64,000 bases of DNA from Peribacillus loiseleuriae (GCF_001183985.1 NZ_LFZW01000001.1:3524059-3588058); one strand, 5' to 3'; positions 1-9,073 are shown, numbered from the stretch's first letter. The notes: generated by a model from the letters alone, not told the origin. Made by a program: numbers and translations.

Positions 1-604
1 CTGCTCTTTCTATTTTTATTTCAATGATTATTTATTTATACTTTTTAAAGAAAAATGAACAATCGCTCGTATAGAGCAGAATCTTGGAGTATACGAAATG
101 GCATTGCTAGGATATCAAGATCATTTTCACCGCTCATACCTTAATAGAGATCGAGACGGTACGACCAAAAGGTAACCCTTTCAACCACTCCACCTTCTGT
201 TCCAACTGTGTATCTAGTTTGCAACCCATAATCTGTTACATAGCAAATATAAAGAGCCCGTTATGAAAAAATTCGGATCATAACAGGCTCGTATTTTATG
301 TATTTTTTTAAAATGCTCGTTACACAAAAACCCTTCATTGAGTATTTTTATCAAGTATACTAATTTAATTCTTTGAAAATCTCGACGCCTTGCGGGAGAG
401 GAATTAGGCGAATGACGCAATAAGCAAGGTTACAAATAACGGAATGGACGAAACCACACCATATACTTCGTTAGTTTAATAAATACTAAGATATTGAATC
501 CTCAATCATTTTCATCATTCACACGATCTTGGCGATGAATTTTATATCTTTATCATCTTTCACGGTATAATAGGATTATTGTTAAGGGATAGGAGTGAAA
601 GGAT
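1..604. other. Upstream intergenic region, no intact gene
   Basis: I see no gene with a credible start and ribosome binding site. A minus-strand stretch of about 30 codons ending near position 50 reads sensibly but has no Shine-Dalgarno and may be debris. A hairpin lies at 254-290. A TATAAT box at 566-571 probably serves the GntR-family gene at 605; its -35 element is weak. Confidence 0.4.
254..290. terminator. Imperfect hairpin, probable terminator
   Basis: GAGCC-c-GTTATGA pairs with TCATAAC-a-GGCTC around a short loop, with one mismatch. T-rich sequence follows on both strands, so it could end transcription in either direction. Confidence 0.5.
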
Positions 605-1282
605 ATGACAAATCATTCATCTTCATTTTCAAAAGTAATAGGTAGAAAATTAACAGATGAAATCATTGAGCAATTAAAGAATAAAATTTTCTCAGGTGAG
701 TATAAAGTGGGGGATCGTCTTCCTCCTGAACCTCAGCTTATGGAAGAATTTGCGGTAGGTCGTTCCACCCTTCGCGAAGCCATAAAAGTACTTGTTCACG
801 CAAGAATTCTCGAAGTAAAACAAGGAAAAGGCACACACATTTTGTCTTTGGAATGGACGAATGAAACTTCTTTTAATCAACTGCTCAACCAAGCTGATCA
901 GAATGATGTATATGAAGCACGCGCGATGTTAGATCAAGAAGTCGCAAGATTAGCTGCAAGGCGAAGAACAGATGAAGATTTATTGCAGATAAAAACCTGT
1001 TTGGATCAACGTTATAAAGCGTTACAGCAAGGAAATTATGCGACATATGTAGAAGCAGATATTGATTTCCATTTAGCCATTGCCAAAGCAAGCGGGAATC
1101 AGGTCCTATATAATCTATATCAATCCTTCATTCCTGTTCTACGGAAAATCTTGAGTAGCCTTATTGTACATGTAACCAATTATAACGATAACTCAGAGAT
1201 TCATGAGGATTTATATCAAGCCATCTTAGCGCAAGATGAAGAAAAAGCCATTCATTCTGTGAACCAAAATCTGGAGCAATAA
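605..1282 (+). CDS. FadR-subfamily GntR transcriptional regulator
   Basis: A 225-residue DNA-binding regulator. Residues about 12-80 form the GntR winged helix (GDRLPPEPQLMEEF, RSTLREAIKVL, KQGKGTHI). Residues about 98-220 form an FCD ligand-binding domain with the expected metal-ligand pattern (DIDFHLAIAKASGN, then EIHEDLYQAI and a later His). FCD proteins usually sense small carboxylates or sugar acids. The ATG at 605 follows a purine-rich AGGAGTGAAAGG. The next gene, a CynX-type transporter, starts 63 bases downstream on the same strand, so the regulator probably controls it. The effector cannot be read from sequence. Confidence 0.9.
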   Translation: MTNHSSSFSKVIGRKLTDEIIEQLKNKIFSGEYKVGDRLPPEPQLMEEFAVGRSTLREAIKVLVHARILEVKQGKGTHILSLEWTNETSFNQLLNQADQNDVYEARAMLDQEVARLAARRRTDEDLLQIKTCLDQRYKALQQGNYATYVEADIDFHLAIAKASGNQVLYNLYQSFIPVLRKILSSLIVHVTNYNDNSEIHEDLYQAILAQDEEKAIHSVNQNLEQ

Positions 1283-1345
1283 GCTCCTTTACAAAATCAA
1301 ACGTCTGATGATATGATGTTTTAAAATGTTCAAGGGAGTTTAAAG

Positions 1346-2512
1346 ATGAAAAAACAGATCCTATTTATCATCGTAGCACTATTTCTTGTTTCCTTAAATT
1401 TACGAATGAGCATTGCTTCGGTATCCCCTGTATTGGAGAGCATTAAACATGATTTAGCATTAACTAATGGCATGGTCAGTTTACTTACATCGATTCCGGT
1501 CATTTGTATGGGCTTTTTTGCATTTTTCGCAACAAGCATAAGTACTCGATTCGGATTAGAGAAAACCATTGCTTATTGTTTACTCTTAATTGGATTAGCA
1601 ACTGCTTTTCGTGCTTTTACAAATTCAGTACTGGCACTGCTTCTGACAGCTTTTCTGATTGGGATAGGTATAGCTATTGCAGGACCCCTAATTTCGGGAT
1701 ATATTAAAAAAAAATTTCCGAATCGAATTGGGATGATGATTGGTGTTTACTCTGTAGGAATGGGAATTGGTGCTTCATTAAGCGCTGGATTGATGATTCC
1801 CTTGCAAAAACAACTCAATGATTCATGGCAGCTTGCATTAGCAAGTTGGAGCATCTTTGCAGTGATCGGATTATTATGTTGGTATCCAATGCTGAAAAAA
1901 AGTGAGTTTGTGAAGCATTCAACAACGAAAAAGATTCCATTCCCATTTAAAAATAAAAAAGCATGGTTGTTTACTCTCATATTTGGTCTACAAGCTGGTA
2001 TATTTTATTGTATTAGCACCTGGTTAGCCCCCATCGCACAATCCATGGGTTTTAGTGGAGAGCAATCGGGGACAATTATTACCTTATTTACAATTATTCA
2101 AATGATTTTTAGCTTTTCCATTCCCTCATTAGCAGATGTCTATAAAAACGAAAAGGCATGGTTAATGGGAAGTACATTATTTGTTTTACTTGGTTTGTTT
2201 TGCATCGTCTTTGATCTAGCGAATCCTTGGCTTGCAACCATTCTGATTGGAATTGGCCTTGGAGGATTATTCCCGCTCGCCTTGGCTCTTCCATTAAACG
2301 CTGTTTCTTCGTCAAGTGAAGCAAGTTCTTGGACTTCCATGATGCAAGGGGTTGGCTATATGATTGGTGGAATTATTCCGATTATCGCTGGATTATTAAG
2401 AGATTATATTGCATATGATAAACAAGTCTTTGTATTAATGATGGTGCTTTGTTTGGTCCTATTGATTTCGTTACTAGGATGGAAAAATAAGAAAGTTACT
2501 CCCTACTATTGA
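1346..2512 (+). CDS. MFS transporter, CynX/NimT (YycB-like) family
   Basis: A 388-residue major facilitator with about 12 hydrophobic segments. The N-terminus (LNLRMSIASVSPVLESI) matches the conserved start of the CynX/NimT subfamily, whose known members move cyanate or nitroimidazoles; many Bacillus homologues have no assigned substrate. AAGGGAG sits 7 bases before the ATG. It lies directly after a FadR/GntR regulator on the same strand, and the two probably form one regulator-transporter unit. Direction of transport is not evident. Confidence 0.88.
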   Translation: MKKQILFIIVALFLVSLNLRMSIASVSPVLESIKHDLALTNGMVSLLTSIPVICMGFFAFFATSISTRFGLEKTIAYCLLLIGLATAFRAFTNSVLALLLTAFLIGIGIAIAGPLISGYIKKKFPNRIGMMIGVYSVGMGIGASLSAGLMIPLQKQLNDSWQLALASWSIFAVIGLLCWYPMLKKSEFVKHSTTKKIPFPFKNKKAWLFTLIFGLQAGIFYCISTWLAPIAQSMGFSGEQSGTIITLFTIIQMIFSFSIPSLADVYKNEKAWLMGSTLFVLLGLFCIVFDLANPWLATILIGIGLGGLFPLALALPLNAVSSSSEASSWTSMMQGVGYMIGGIIPIIAGLLRDYIAYDKQVFVLMMVLCLVLLISLLGWKNKKVTPYY

Positions 2513-2569
2513 GACATTGTATGAATCATAACGAAAAATTCGTAAAAGCTCCATTCGTGTTTTGTTCAT

Positions 2570-2605
2570 CCCCCACCTATTTATTCACAAAAATTAAGGT
2601 GGGGG
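2570..2605. terminator. Inverted repeat between convergent genes
   Basis: A perfect 9-bp stem (CCCCCACCT / AGGTGGGGG) with an 18-base A/T-rich loop lies between the MFS gene and the small minus-strand gene at 2637. No clear T-tract follows on either strand, so the terminator role is inferred from position. Confidence 0.45.
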
Positions 2606-2636
2606 TAGTACAGCCTGTTCCCCCGGATAAAAGTGA

Positions 2637-2783
2637 TTATTTATTTTTAATTTCTTCTAATAGAAAAATAACCTTATCATTCTGTTCAATGATTATTTGA
2701 TTTTGCTGCCTAAATCTTGCAAAATCAAACAGAAATATGATTAAAATCGCCAAAAACAGGAACACCAAAATAAGTTCAAACAT
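2637..2783 (-). CDS. Small single-pass membrane protein, 48 aa
   Basis: Starts MFELILVFLF and has one strongly hydrophobic segment (residues 2-19), then an amphipathic charged tail rich in Q, E and K (RQQNQIII, EQNDKVIFLLEEIKNK). The Shine-Dalgarno GGAGGTGAG lies just before the ATG at 2783. The hydrophobic N-terminus plus coiled-coil-like tail resembles many small Bacillus membrane proteins of the YrzO kind, but I do not recognise it with certainty. It has its own RBS and stands alone between convergent and downstream genes. Confidence 0.6.
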   Translation of the reverse strand: MFELILVFLFLAILIIFLFDFARFRQQNQIIIEQNDKVIFLLEEIKNK

Positions 2784-2856
2784 CAACTCACCTCCGTATG
2801 TCAAATACATTCTAAATTATACCATTTTATTTTCTACTAATCATTTAATGGAATAA

Positions 2857-2881
2857 GAAAAAGCTTGCAGTAAACAAGCTC
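2857..2881 (-). terminator. Terminator of the sigma/anti-sigma operon
   Basis: Read on the minus strand, AGCTTG-TTTACTG-CAAGCT is followed by TTTTCTT. It lies about 60 bases past the anti-sigma stop codon. Confidence 0.65.
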
Positions 2882-2940
2882 TTTACATCAGTAAGAAACG
2901 AAAGGAACCGCTAGTTGGACTCGCGCAATACGGCAGTTTT

Positions 2941-3999
2941 TTAAGGTAGTGTCACTGTAAAACTTTCAAATTCGATATTAGCCCCTTTGAAAGGCTTGAG
3001 TTCAGTTAGCGTTTCATTTCCTTGCGCGTCAATTCTCACACTGCTTCCCTTTATCGATTGAACAAGATAAGGCGTAATTATCAACTCTTTCACATTGTCA
3101 ACGATTGGGTCGATTAGACGAGTGCCAGTTAAATGTTGCTTTCTAGCAATGTTTTCTAATTTGCTTCCACCAGAATGAGAAACAAGTTCATGGCCTTTCA
3201 CGTCACTTACTTTGAAGTCTAGCATACCAGATAAATAGCCTGTTTTTTCTGACTCCGCACTAAAGGTAAGGAGCAATCCGGCTGGACTTACTTTTAAATC
3301 CGTAACTGTGAGATCTATGCCATAAGCTTTCTGAGTATGATGAATCGCAACAGACTGAACATTTGCTTGAGTGCTAACCGGAATCGAGAAGTCCCACAGC
3401 TTGCCATCCTTTCCTTTAAACGTTAAGCCTAGCGTAAAAGCTTCAGGCAATTTTTCAAATGCATCAATACTAGCAATGCCAGTTCGATGGGTCAGAGATA
3501 TTTCGGTTTCTTTATAGTCGCCAGCGTGTGAAAAGCTTTTCCCATCCACCGTGAACGTTGGCCCTGAGGACAAATAGAATTCTTCTATCGGCTGCTCTGA
3601 TTCAATTGAAAATCCAATCGTAAATCGCGTTTCATCATAGAAAACTTCATGAAGTGTAATGGAAGTGCCTTCTACCATTTTCGTCATGTCTACTTTATCT
3701 GTTAAACCTTGCTTACTGACCTGCTCCAAACCGCGATCTCCGGACGTACTAAATATCGTTCCTATAATCGGAATGTGTGAAACGATAGTAGCCATAGCAG
3801 GTGAGATGATTGCCGAACTGAGTAACAAACCGAACATAACCACAGCAACCCCTACGCTATACAACATTTTGTTTCGAAAGGAATTTTTTCTTTTTGGCGC
3901 ACTTCCTCGAATCGTGTTCAAAATAATGGCATCCAACTTATCAACCGGCACGTGAATATTATCAATTTCTTCTTTAAACGATCGAATTTTGTCTGTCAT
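2941..3999 (-). CDS. DUF4179-type membrane anti-sigma factor
   Basis: 352 residues. A short cytoplasmic N-terminus (about 1-45; IDNIHVPVDKLDAIILNTI) precedes one transmembrane helix (about 46-70; VGVAVVMFGLLLSSAIIS) and a large extracytoplasmic beta-rich region, as in DUF4179/DUF5643 proteins encoded after ECF sigma factors. Its start overlaps the sigma-factor gene by 26 bp, so the two are translationally coupled. By family logic it holds the sigma factor at the membrane until an envelope signal releases it. The signal is unknown. Confidence 0.82.
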   Translation of the reverse strand: MTDKIRSFKEEIDNIHVPVDKLDAIILNTIRGSAPKRKNSFRNKMLYSVGVAVVMFGLLLSSAIISPAMATIVSHIPIIGTIFSTSGDRGLEQVSKQGLTDKVDMTKMVEGTSITLHEVFYDETRFTIGFSIESEQPIEEFYLSSGPTFTVDGKSFSHAGDYKETEISLTHRTGIASIDAFEKLPEAFTLGLTFKGKDGKLWDFSIPVSTQANVQSVAIHHTQKAYGIDLTVTDLKVSPAGLLLTFSAESEKTGYLSGMLDFKVSDVKGHELVSHSGGSKLENIARKQHLTGTRLIDPIVDNVKELIITPYLVQSIKGSSVRIDAQGNETLTELKPFKGANIEFESFTVTLP

Positions 4000-4522
4000 C
4001 GAAATAAGCCCCTTTCATTTTTTTCTTCAACATCGCTAACCCACGACGAATATTCGTCTTTACCGTACCTTCGGGGCAGTTGAGAATCGTGGCAATTTGC
4101 TTCACTGTATAATCTTCATAAAAACGCAGCAGTAGGACGGTTTTGTACTTCTCCTCGATTTCATCCATTGCCTGAAATAAATCGAGTTGATCCTCAAGAT
4201 CTAAAGGCTCCATCTCGCTCATATTTTCTAGCATTTCATGACTGTTCAAAACGATTTTTTGTTTCTTTTTCAATGTTGCAATTGCCGTGTTTATTAAAAT
4301 CCGCGTCACCCAAGTAGAGAAATAATCGTTGTTTTTTAGTGTAGCGATTGATGCAAATGCTTTATAGATGCTTTCTTGAAACACTTCAAGCGCATCGTCT
4401 TCATTTCGCATATACACATAGGCCAGTTTGTACAATTTTTCTTTCTCTTCATGAATCAATGTTTGAAAGGCTTCCGCATCGCCTTGTTTGGCGCGCTTTA
4501 CTATTTTTGATTTTATTTTCAA
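3974..4522 (-). CDS. ECF-type RNA polymerase sigma factor
   Basis: 182 residues. Region 2 is at about 20-85 (DDALEVFQESIYKAF; FSTWVTRILINTA) and region 4 at about 120-170 (LLLRFYEDYTVKQIATILN; PEGTVKTNIRRGL). The best start is a TTG at 4522, 8 bases after a strong AAGGAGG; no in-frame ATG fits the spacing. The downstream overlapping gene is its probable anti-sigma factor. I found no convincing ECF self-recognition promoter upstream: a TGAAAC motif sits in the hairpin at 4635-4658 but lacks a CGTA/CGTC element at the right distance. Confidence 0.88.
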   Translation of the reverse strand: MKIKSKIVKRAKQGDAEAFQTLIHEEKEKLYKLAYVYMRNEDDALEVFQESIYKAFASIATLKNNDYFSTWVTRILINTAIATLKKKQKIVLNSHEMLENMSEMEPLDLEDQLDLFQAMDEIEEKYKTVLLLRFYEDYTVKQIATILNCPEGTVKTNIRRGLAMLKKKMKGAYFDDRQNSIV

Positions 4523-4594
4523 TTATGCAACCTCCTTTTCTCTTCTCCCCTATTAGAGAAAAAGGAACAACAAAACGATTCAACTTTTATTTAT

Positions 4595-4782
4595 TTTTAT
4601 AAAAGGCTATGTTAAACAAGATTTTTGGCTCATTCGTGTGAAACTCTGGTTTCACACGCCTTTCAAGCATTGCTTGAAAGGTAGCCTCGAAATCCATAAT
4701 ACGGAAGCCAATCGGATTGAGACCATGTATGTAAGTTTCCTGAAAAAAATATTTTCTCTAGTAGCTGAATAAGAAACCGTTA
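4595..4782 (-). other. Open minus-strand frame without a start, probable gene tail
   Basis: Between the sigma factor and the dioxygenase gene, one minus-strand frame is open for about 60 codons and ends at 4595 (…RIMDFEATFQAML, then PEFHTNEPK). It has protein-like composition but no start codon with an RBS, and its upstream end is a stop. It may be the 3' end of a lost gene. It contains the twin hairpins listed separately. I do not recognise the family. Confidence 0.25.
4635..4681. repeat. Two adjacent perfect 10-bp hairpins
   Basis: CGTGTGAAAC-TCTG-GTTTCACACG (4635-4658) is followed with no gap by CCTTTCAAGC-ATT-GCTTGAAAGG (4659-4681). Both stems are perfect. They lie about 110-160 bases upstream of the ECF sigma start and 200 bases before the divergent dioxygenase gene. 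There is no T-tract, so they are not ordinary terminators. Confidence 0.6.
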
Positions 4783-4883
4783 TAAACGTGTGGTTCATGA
4801 TATAATTATCATACAAAATCGCTTACATAAACAAAATGAGTTAATAGTTCTGAATATTAAATATTCTGAGGAGTCGATGAAAG

Positions 4884-5519
4884 TTGACAATCGCTAGTAA
4901 AGAACAAACAATTTTTAATCACATTGGCAATAAAATCAAAACAGAAGATAGAGAGATTAATATCATTGCTAGATTAGAAGAACCACTCATCGTAATTTTA
5001 GGAAATGTTTTGAGTGACGAAGAATGTGACGAACTAATTAGATTGTCAAAAGACAAAATGCATCGTTCCAAAATTGGCGCTACCCACGATGTCAATGAGA
5101 TAAGAACAAGCAGTAGTATGTTTTTTCAAGAAAATGAAAATGACACCATTACCAACATTGAAAAAAGAATAGCATCGATTATGAATATACCCATTGAACA
5201 TGGGGAAGGGATTCAAATTCTTAAATATACTCCTGGTCAAGAATATAAAGCTCATTTTGATTTTTTTACTTCTACAAATAAAGCAACAAATAATAATAGA
5301 ATTAGCACAATGGTCATGTACTTAAATGATCTGGAGCATGGCGGAGAAACCTTTTTTCCTAAACTAAATTTTTCAGTCTCCCCCCAAAAAGGAATGGCGG
5401 TATATTTCGAATATTTCTATAACGATAAAAGCGTAAACGAACTAACTTTACATGGTGGAGCGCCCGTTATTACTGGAGAAAAGTGGGTTGCAACACAATG
5501 GATGAAAAGACAAAAATAG
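4884..5519 (+). CDS. 2-oxoglutarate/Fe(II) dioxygenase, prolyl-4-hydroxylase-like
   Basis: 211 residues, close in length and motif spacing to the Bacillus anthracis-type P4H. The double-stranded beta-helix core carries the iron triad HxD…H as H124, D126 (AHFDFF) and H190 (LTLHGGAPV), and K200 (TGEKWVATQW) for the 2-oxoglutarate carboxylate. It should hydroxylate prolyl residues in peptides or proteins; the target is unknown. The start is a TTG at 4884, about 10 bases after GAGGAG; an ATG six bases upstream is out of frame and stops quickly. A TATAAT with an upstream TG lies at 4801-4806. Monocistronic. Confidence 0.88.
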   Translation: MTIASKEQTIFNHIGNKIKTEDREINIIARLEEPLIVILGNVLSDEECDELIRLSKDKMHRSKIGATHDVNEIRTSSSMFFQENENDTITNIEKRIASIMNIPIEHGEGIQILKYTPGQEYKAHFDFFTSTNKATNNNRISTMVMYLNDLEHGGETFFPKLNFSVSPQKGMAVYFEYFYNDKSVNELTLHGGAPVITGEKWVATQWMKRQK

Positions 5520-5687
5520 GATATTTTTCACCTGTATTCTTACGTTCCAAGACGGACATATCCTCTCAAAAATCATTGTAAGGACTTAAACTTATTCGTG
5601 TCCTAAAAGAATATACTAGCACTAAGTAAACCCTACCAGCACATAAATCGCACCCTTTTCAAAGACATAAAAAAGGTTTGGCCACAA

Positions 5688-5730
5688 AAAGAAGATGATT
5701 TCTGTATTCTACAGGAAAGGCATCTTCTTT
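5688..5730. terminator. Terminator-like hairpin between convergent units
   Basis: AAAGAAGATG pairs with CATCTTCTTT. The loop contains a second small pairing (TTTCTGTA / TACAGGAAA). It lies after the dioxygenase gene and at the 3' end of the minus-strand pseudogene. Confidence 0.55.
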
Positions 5731-5735
5731 ACATT

Positions 5736-6312
5736 CTATATGTATTTAAAATGGGGATGGTACGTCAAATACATCGCACATCTTATTTTATACCAAAATA
5801 GCACCCGTTCGTTGAAGATGGAATCTCTTAATGAATCTAGATTTTTTACGAATGGAAGACCATAATATTGATACTTTATAATCACCGTTTCTATTGGTCG
5901 ATCAGATACAATACTTATTCCGTAACTGACATCTTTTTCAGTAGCAGTCCCTTTATCCATTTTTTCATATTGCATCTGCGGCGATGTTTTCGGTTGTATC
6001 GTCACAGATTCTAAATTTTTAATGTCATATTCTCCTGCCACAGCCTCAAATGAGTCTGTTAAAGCAAAACCTTTTAATGAATTACTTACTTGTACCTTTA
6101 ACTTTTTGGGCTGTTCATTGTTATTAATAAGGACACTTGTAATTTTTATCTCTTGAAAACCTTTATTTCGGCCCCCCAACTAGTACGATATATTTTTCTT
6201 TGTCAAAGGCTACAGTTCCATCAACTAATGGTTAATTTAGTTTGATATAGATAAAAGAGCACACCATGATTAATCCAATAGTCATAGCCAATCTAATTAC
6301 TGCTTTTTTCAT
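5736..6312 (-). pseudogene. Broken gene for a membrane-anchored or secreted protein
   Basis: From an ATG at 6312 (RBS CGGAGGAAG) the minus strand encodes a typical signal/anchor (MKKAVIRLAMTIGLIM…). It hits an in-frame TAA after about 26 codons, then stays open to a run of six G at about 6173-6178, where one extra base shifts the frame. After that the protein continues (…RNKGFQEIKITSVLI) to 5736. Removing one G restores the junction. The body looks like an extracytoplasmic beta-rich domain; I do not recognise a family. The stop codon makes a sequencing error alone an insufficient explanation. Confidence 0.65.
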
Positions 6313-7017
6313 TTATTCTTACTTCCTCCGTTCCAAGACTCCGTTTTTGTACTCCTCTATAAATTCATATTTTTCTCCCTGTGTAAGATTTTTTTAACAT
6401 CTTATCATTAGTCCTATTTAAATCCGGTTTAATACCCAATTTATGGTCGAACTAACCTACCGTTACAACTCTTGCACTCGTTTCATATTTTAAGCGTAAT
6501 TTGATCATTAACAAAAATCAATCATTGATTTCCCTTCTATTTCCACAGCAATGTTTGTTTTTCCCAATCTGTTGGACTTTCTTGCTTTTAATAAATTTTG
6601 AGCTTTTTAATTTTCATGGGAGCAATCTAAGAAAATACTTTTATTTATTCAATCGGTTTCTTTTCATTATTCTTCATTATAGTAAACTCTCTTATAAATG
6701 TACCTACACACATTGAACAGCCAATAACTGAGAGTAGCATAACCCCTCTAACGAAAGTGAATGGCGAAAATATTACTTGTAAACTTCCTGTAATCTTGAA
6801 TTAAGGAAAAAACAAGATAGTTCGTTCCGTTACTCAAATTTGCTTCGATATAGGTTAGTCCTGCAACAAGGGCCACAATTAAATAAATCACCGTCATAGT
6901 AAGAAAAAATCGATAACATTCTACTGTTTTTTGGTGCTACGCTACACGAAATCGACGAGGTAAGTGCATGTAAAAAGTACTTCCGAATCGTAATAATATC
7001 CATTTGACTTAACTAGT
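6313..7017. other. Decayed intergenic region
   Basis: No intact gene. On the minus strand at about 6765-6930 there is a readable hydrophobic stretch (LTMTVIYLIVALVAGL, then TYIEANLSNGTNYLVFSLI) without a start, ending in a stop. This looks like a fragment of a small membrane protein. The rest is A/T-rich sequence with no motif I can name. Confidence 0.4.
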
Positions 7018-7047
7018 TAAAACAAAACAGCCGACCAAAGTCAGCTG
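7018..7047 (-). terminator. Terminator at the end of the mur operon
   Basis: On the minus strand CAGCTGAC-TTTG-GTCGGCTG (8 bp, one G-U pair) is followed by TTTTGTTTT. It is about 145 bases after the murR stop. The + strand between (about 7065-7175) reads as roughly 35 codons (ending VMIYMHN) with no start; probably debris. Confidence 0.7.
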
Positions 7048-7190
7048 CTCTTATATCTTCTTCATTCTTAACGGCGAAATTTCTATTCGATTGGTTAGAA
7101 CAATTTTTACAAGTCAAAGAACAAAATGAAAGGCACCTTGTCTCTATTGAGAAATTCCGAGTGATGATTTACATGCATAACTAAGCAACA

Positions 7191-8045
7191 CTACTGATAT
7201 TTTAAAACAGAATTTCGCGATCGGACAATTTTTTGAATGCTGTCGTCATAGTATTTTGAGACATATGCATAGAATATGAGGTCGATCGTTAAAAATTGAG
7301 CGAATAAGGAGCTTGATGCTGCACTGCGGAATTGTGCTTCGGGTGCCCGAACATGATGTAAGGATATATCAACACTGTTGGATAATGAATTACTACCGAA
7401 TCGAGAGAGTCCAATTGTTTGACAGCCGGATTCTTTAGCGATATTGACTAAACGCAGAAGCTCTGGCGTTTCACCGCTATTCGATATTCCGAAGAAGACA
7501 GATTTTTGGTTAGATGCCGCAAGTGCTGCTGCATAAATATGAGCATCTTGGTAAGCAATTACAACTTTCCCTAATCGAGACCATTTTTGCATCATATTTT
7601 CCGCGACGAGCCATGATGCTCCTAGACCAAAGATATAGATGATCTCTGCATTTCTGATACTTTCTACTGTTTTATCAATCATCTCTTCCTTCAATTCCAT
7701 AGCTGTTTCTTGAATTACTTGAACTGAATTTGAAACGATTTTTTCTTTAATGGACTGGATCGTTTCATTCGGCTCAATATCATAAAAGCCGCTCTTAAGC
7801 GGACGAGAGATTTGGGACGACAATGAAACTTTCAATTCTGAAAATCCAGCCACTTCAATGGAGCGACAAAGCCGTATGACTGCGGCACTGCTGGCATTGG
7901 CATTGGCTGCTAGCTCATGTACCGTCATTCGTACGATTTCATTTGCGTGTTCTAAAATATATTGAGCTATTTTCCTTTCGGATTTTGGTAATTCCTCAAG
8001 TACACTTTCGATTCTTAATAAGATATTTACAGAATTCGTAGTCAT
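7191..8045 (-). CDS. murR: MurR/RpiR-family transcriptional regulator
   Basis: 284 residues: an N-terminal RpiR helix-turn-helix (about 1-77; MTVHELAANANASSAAVIRLCRS, shown in part) and a SIS sugar-phosphate isomerase domain (about 110-250; IYIFGLGASWLVAENM, SNSGETPELLRLV). RpiR proteins of this type sense phosphorylated amino sugars; MurR of E. coli responds to MurNAc-6-phosphate. It is the last gene of the ten-gene operon, with an RBS (AAGGGGGAGA) and only 10 bases after murK. The specific ligand is inferred from the neighbours. Confidence 0.85.
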   Translation of the reverse strand: MTTNSVNILLRIESVLEELPKSERKIAQYILEHANEIVRMTVHELAANANASSAAVIRLCRSIEVAGFSELKVSLSSQISRPLKSGFYDIEPNETIQSIKEKIVSNSVQVIQETAMELKEEMIDKTVESIRNAEIIYIFGLGASWLVAENMMQKWSRLGKVVIAYQDAHIYAAALAASNQKSVFFGISNSGETPELLRLVNIAKESGCQTIGLSRFGSNSLSNSVDISLHHVRAPEAQFRSAASSSLFAQFLTIDLIFYAYVSKYYDDSIQKIVRSRNSVLKYQ

Positions 8046-8055
8046 TCTCCCCCTT

Positions 8056-8955
8056 CTAATCTTTCATTTTCTCCATCGCTAAGTAGTAACAGCCCAATGT
8101 AGAGGACACCTCATCGAGTACAAATTGAGTTTCTGGAAGCATTGCCTTTAATTTATCAATAAAAGCTTCCTGTACGATAGGTATATTTGTCAAGATGCCA
8201 CCTTTAATGGCTACTGTTACTTGCGCTGGAAAAGGAAGTTTATGATAAACAGCAAGTGTAGTATTGGCTAAATGACAGCCCGCTTCCATAAGGATTGTTT
8301 GAGCTATGTCATCACCGGCTTTCGCCTGATCAACTATTAAGGGTACAATCGAAGCAATCTCGCCCTTAGACGATGAGTAAATAAACTTCTTTATGTCCGC
8401 AACGCTTTTATAACCAAGCTTTGTCAATATTTGTCCCGTTAAAGGACTATAAGCTTGTTGATTATCCTCTTCATACGTCATTCTTTTAAATGCTTCTAAA
8501 GCAATCCAGTAACCGCTGCCTTGATCACCGAGAAGATGTCCCCATCCTCCTGCCATTTTATAAACCCGATTATGAACAGCCATACTAACAGACCCTGTAC
8601 CAGCAATGGTCAAGATCCCCTCTTTCCCTTTAAGCAAGGCCGCATGAGCGATGATGCCGTCATTCTCAATCGTGAAGGGGATGTTAAACGAACGACGTAT
8701 CGACTCTTCGATCGTACGCGTGTCGGTTACCCCACCATAGCCAGCCAATCCTAAATAGAGATAACAGCAATCCCTTTTTTTTAATGGAAGAAGACATTGC
8801 GTAATGGCATCTATAATATGAAAAATGGCCTGGTCTTCGTTGATGAGTAGATTCCCATATCCAGACATACCGGTACTTATCAGATTCCCATTCAGATCAT
8901 AGGCTGCCGCTTCTGTTTTCGTACCTCCACCATCAACACCGATGAGATATTTCAT
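8056..8955 (-). CDS. murK: BadF/BadG-family amino-sugar kinase (MurK-like)
   Basis: 299 residues of the ASKHA fold. The phosphate-1 loop is at the N-terminus (IGVDGGGTKTEAAAYD), with later motifs GIIAHAAL, ILTIAGTGSVSMAV and GGWGHLLGDQGSGYWIA. Relatives phosphorylate GlcNAc and/or MurNAc; the Clostridium MurK acts on both. In this operon it would phosphorylate the free GlcNAc released when MurNAc-6P-GlcNAc is cleaved. GAGGGGAAATACAT precedes the ATG. Whether it accepts GlcNAc, MurNAc or glucosamine cannot be read from sequence. Confidence 0.85.
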   Translation of the reverse strand: MKYLIGVDGGGTKTEAAAYDLNGNLISTGMSGYGNLLINEDQAIFHIIDAITQCLLPLKKRDCCYLYLGLAGYGGVTDTRTIEESIRRSFNIPFTIENDGIIAHAALLKGKEGILTIAGTGSVSMAVHNRVYKMAGGWGHLLGDQGSGYWIALEAFKRMTYEEDNQQAYSPLTGQILTKLGYKSVADIKKFIYSSSKGEIASIVPLIVDQAKAGDDIAQTILMEAGCHLANTTLAVYHKLPFPAQVTVAIKGGILTNIPIVQEAFIDKLKAMLPETQFVLDEVSSTLGCYYLAMEKMKD

Positions 8956-9073
8956 ATGTATTTCCCCTCTTTAACGATTTTATCACAAAAAGGCCGGCCC
9001 CCAAGCCCAATAGTATAGAAAATCATCAATCGTAAAACAAGGGAGCCCAACCTATTAAATTAATCTCTGCTAT

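Noticed and set aside
2509-2700. Small plus-strand ORF after the CynX-like gene
   Set aside because: It has no RBS and overlaps, on the opposite strand, a better-supported 48-residue gene.
4649-4654. ECF -35 motif TGAAAC upstream of the sigma factor gene
   Set aside because: No CGTA/CGTC element at 16-17 bases; the motif is simply one arm of a perfect hairpin.
6501-6716. Plus-strand hydrophobic ORF in decayed region
   Set aside because: A/T-rich Phe/Leu/Tyr composition typical of non-coding DNA; no RBS.
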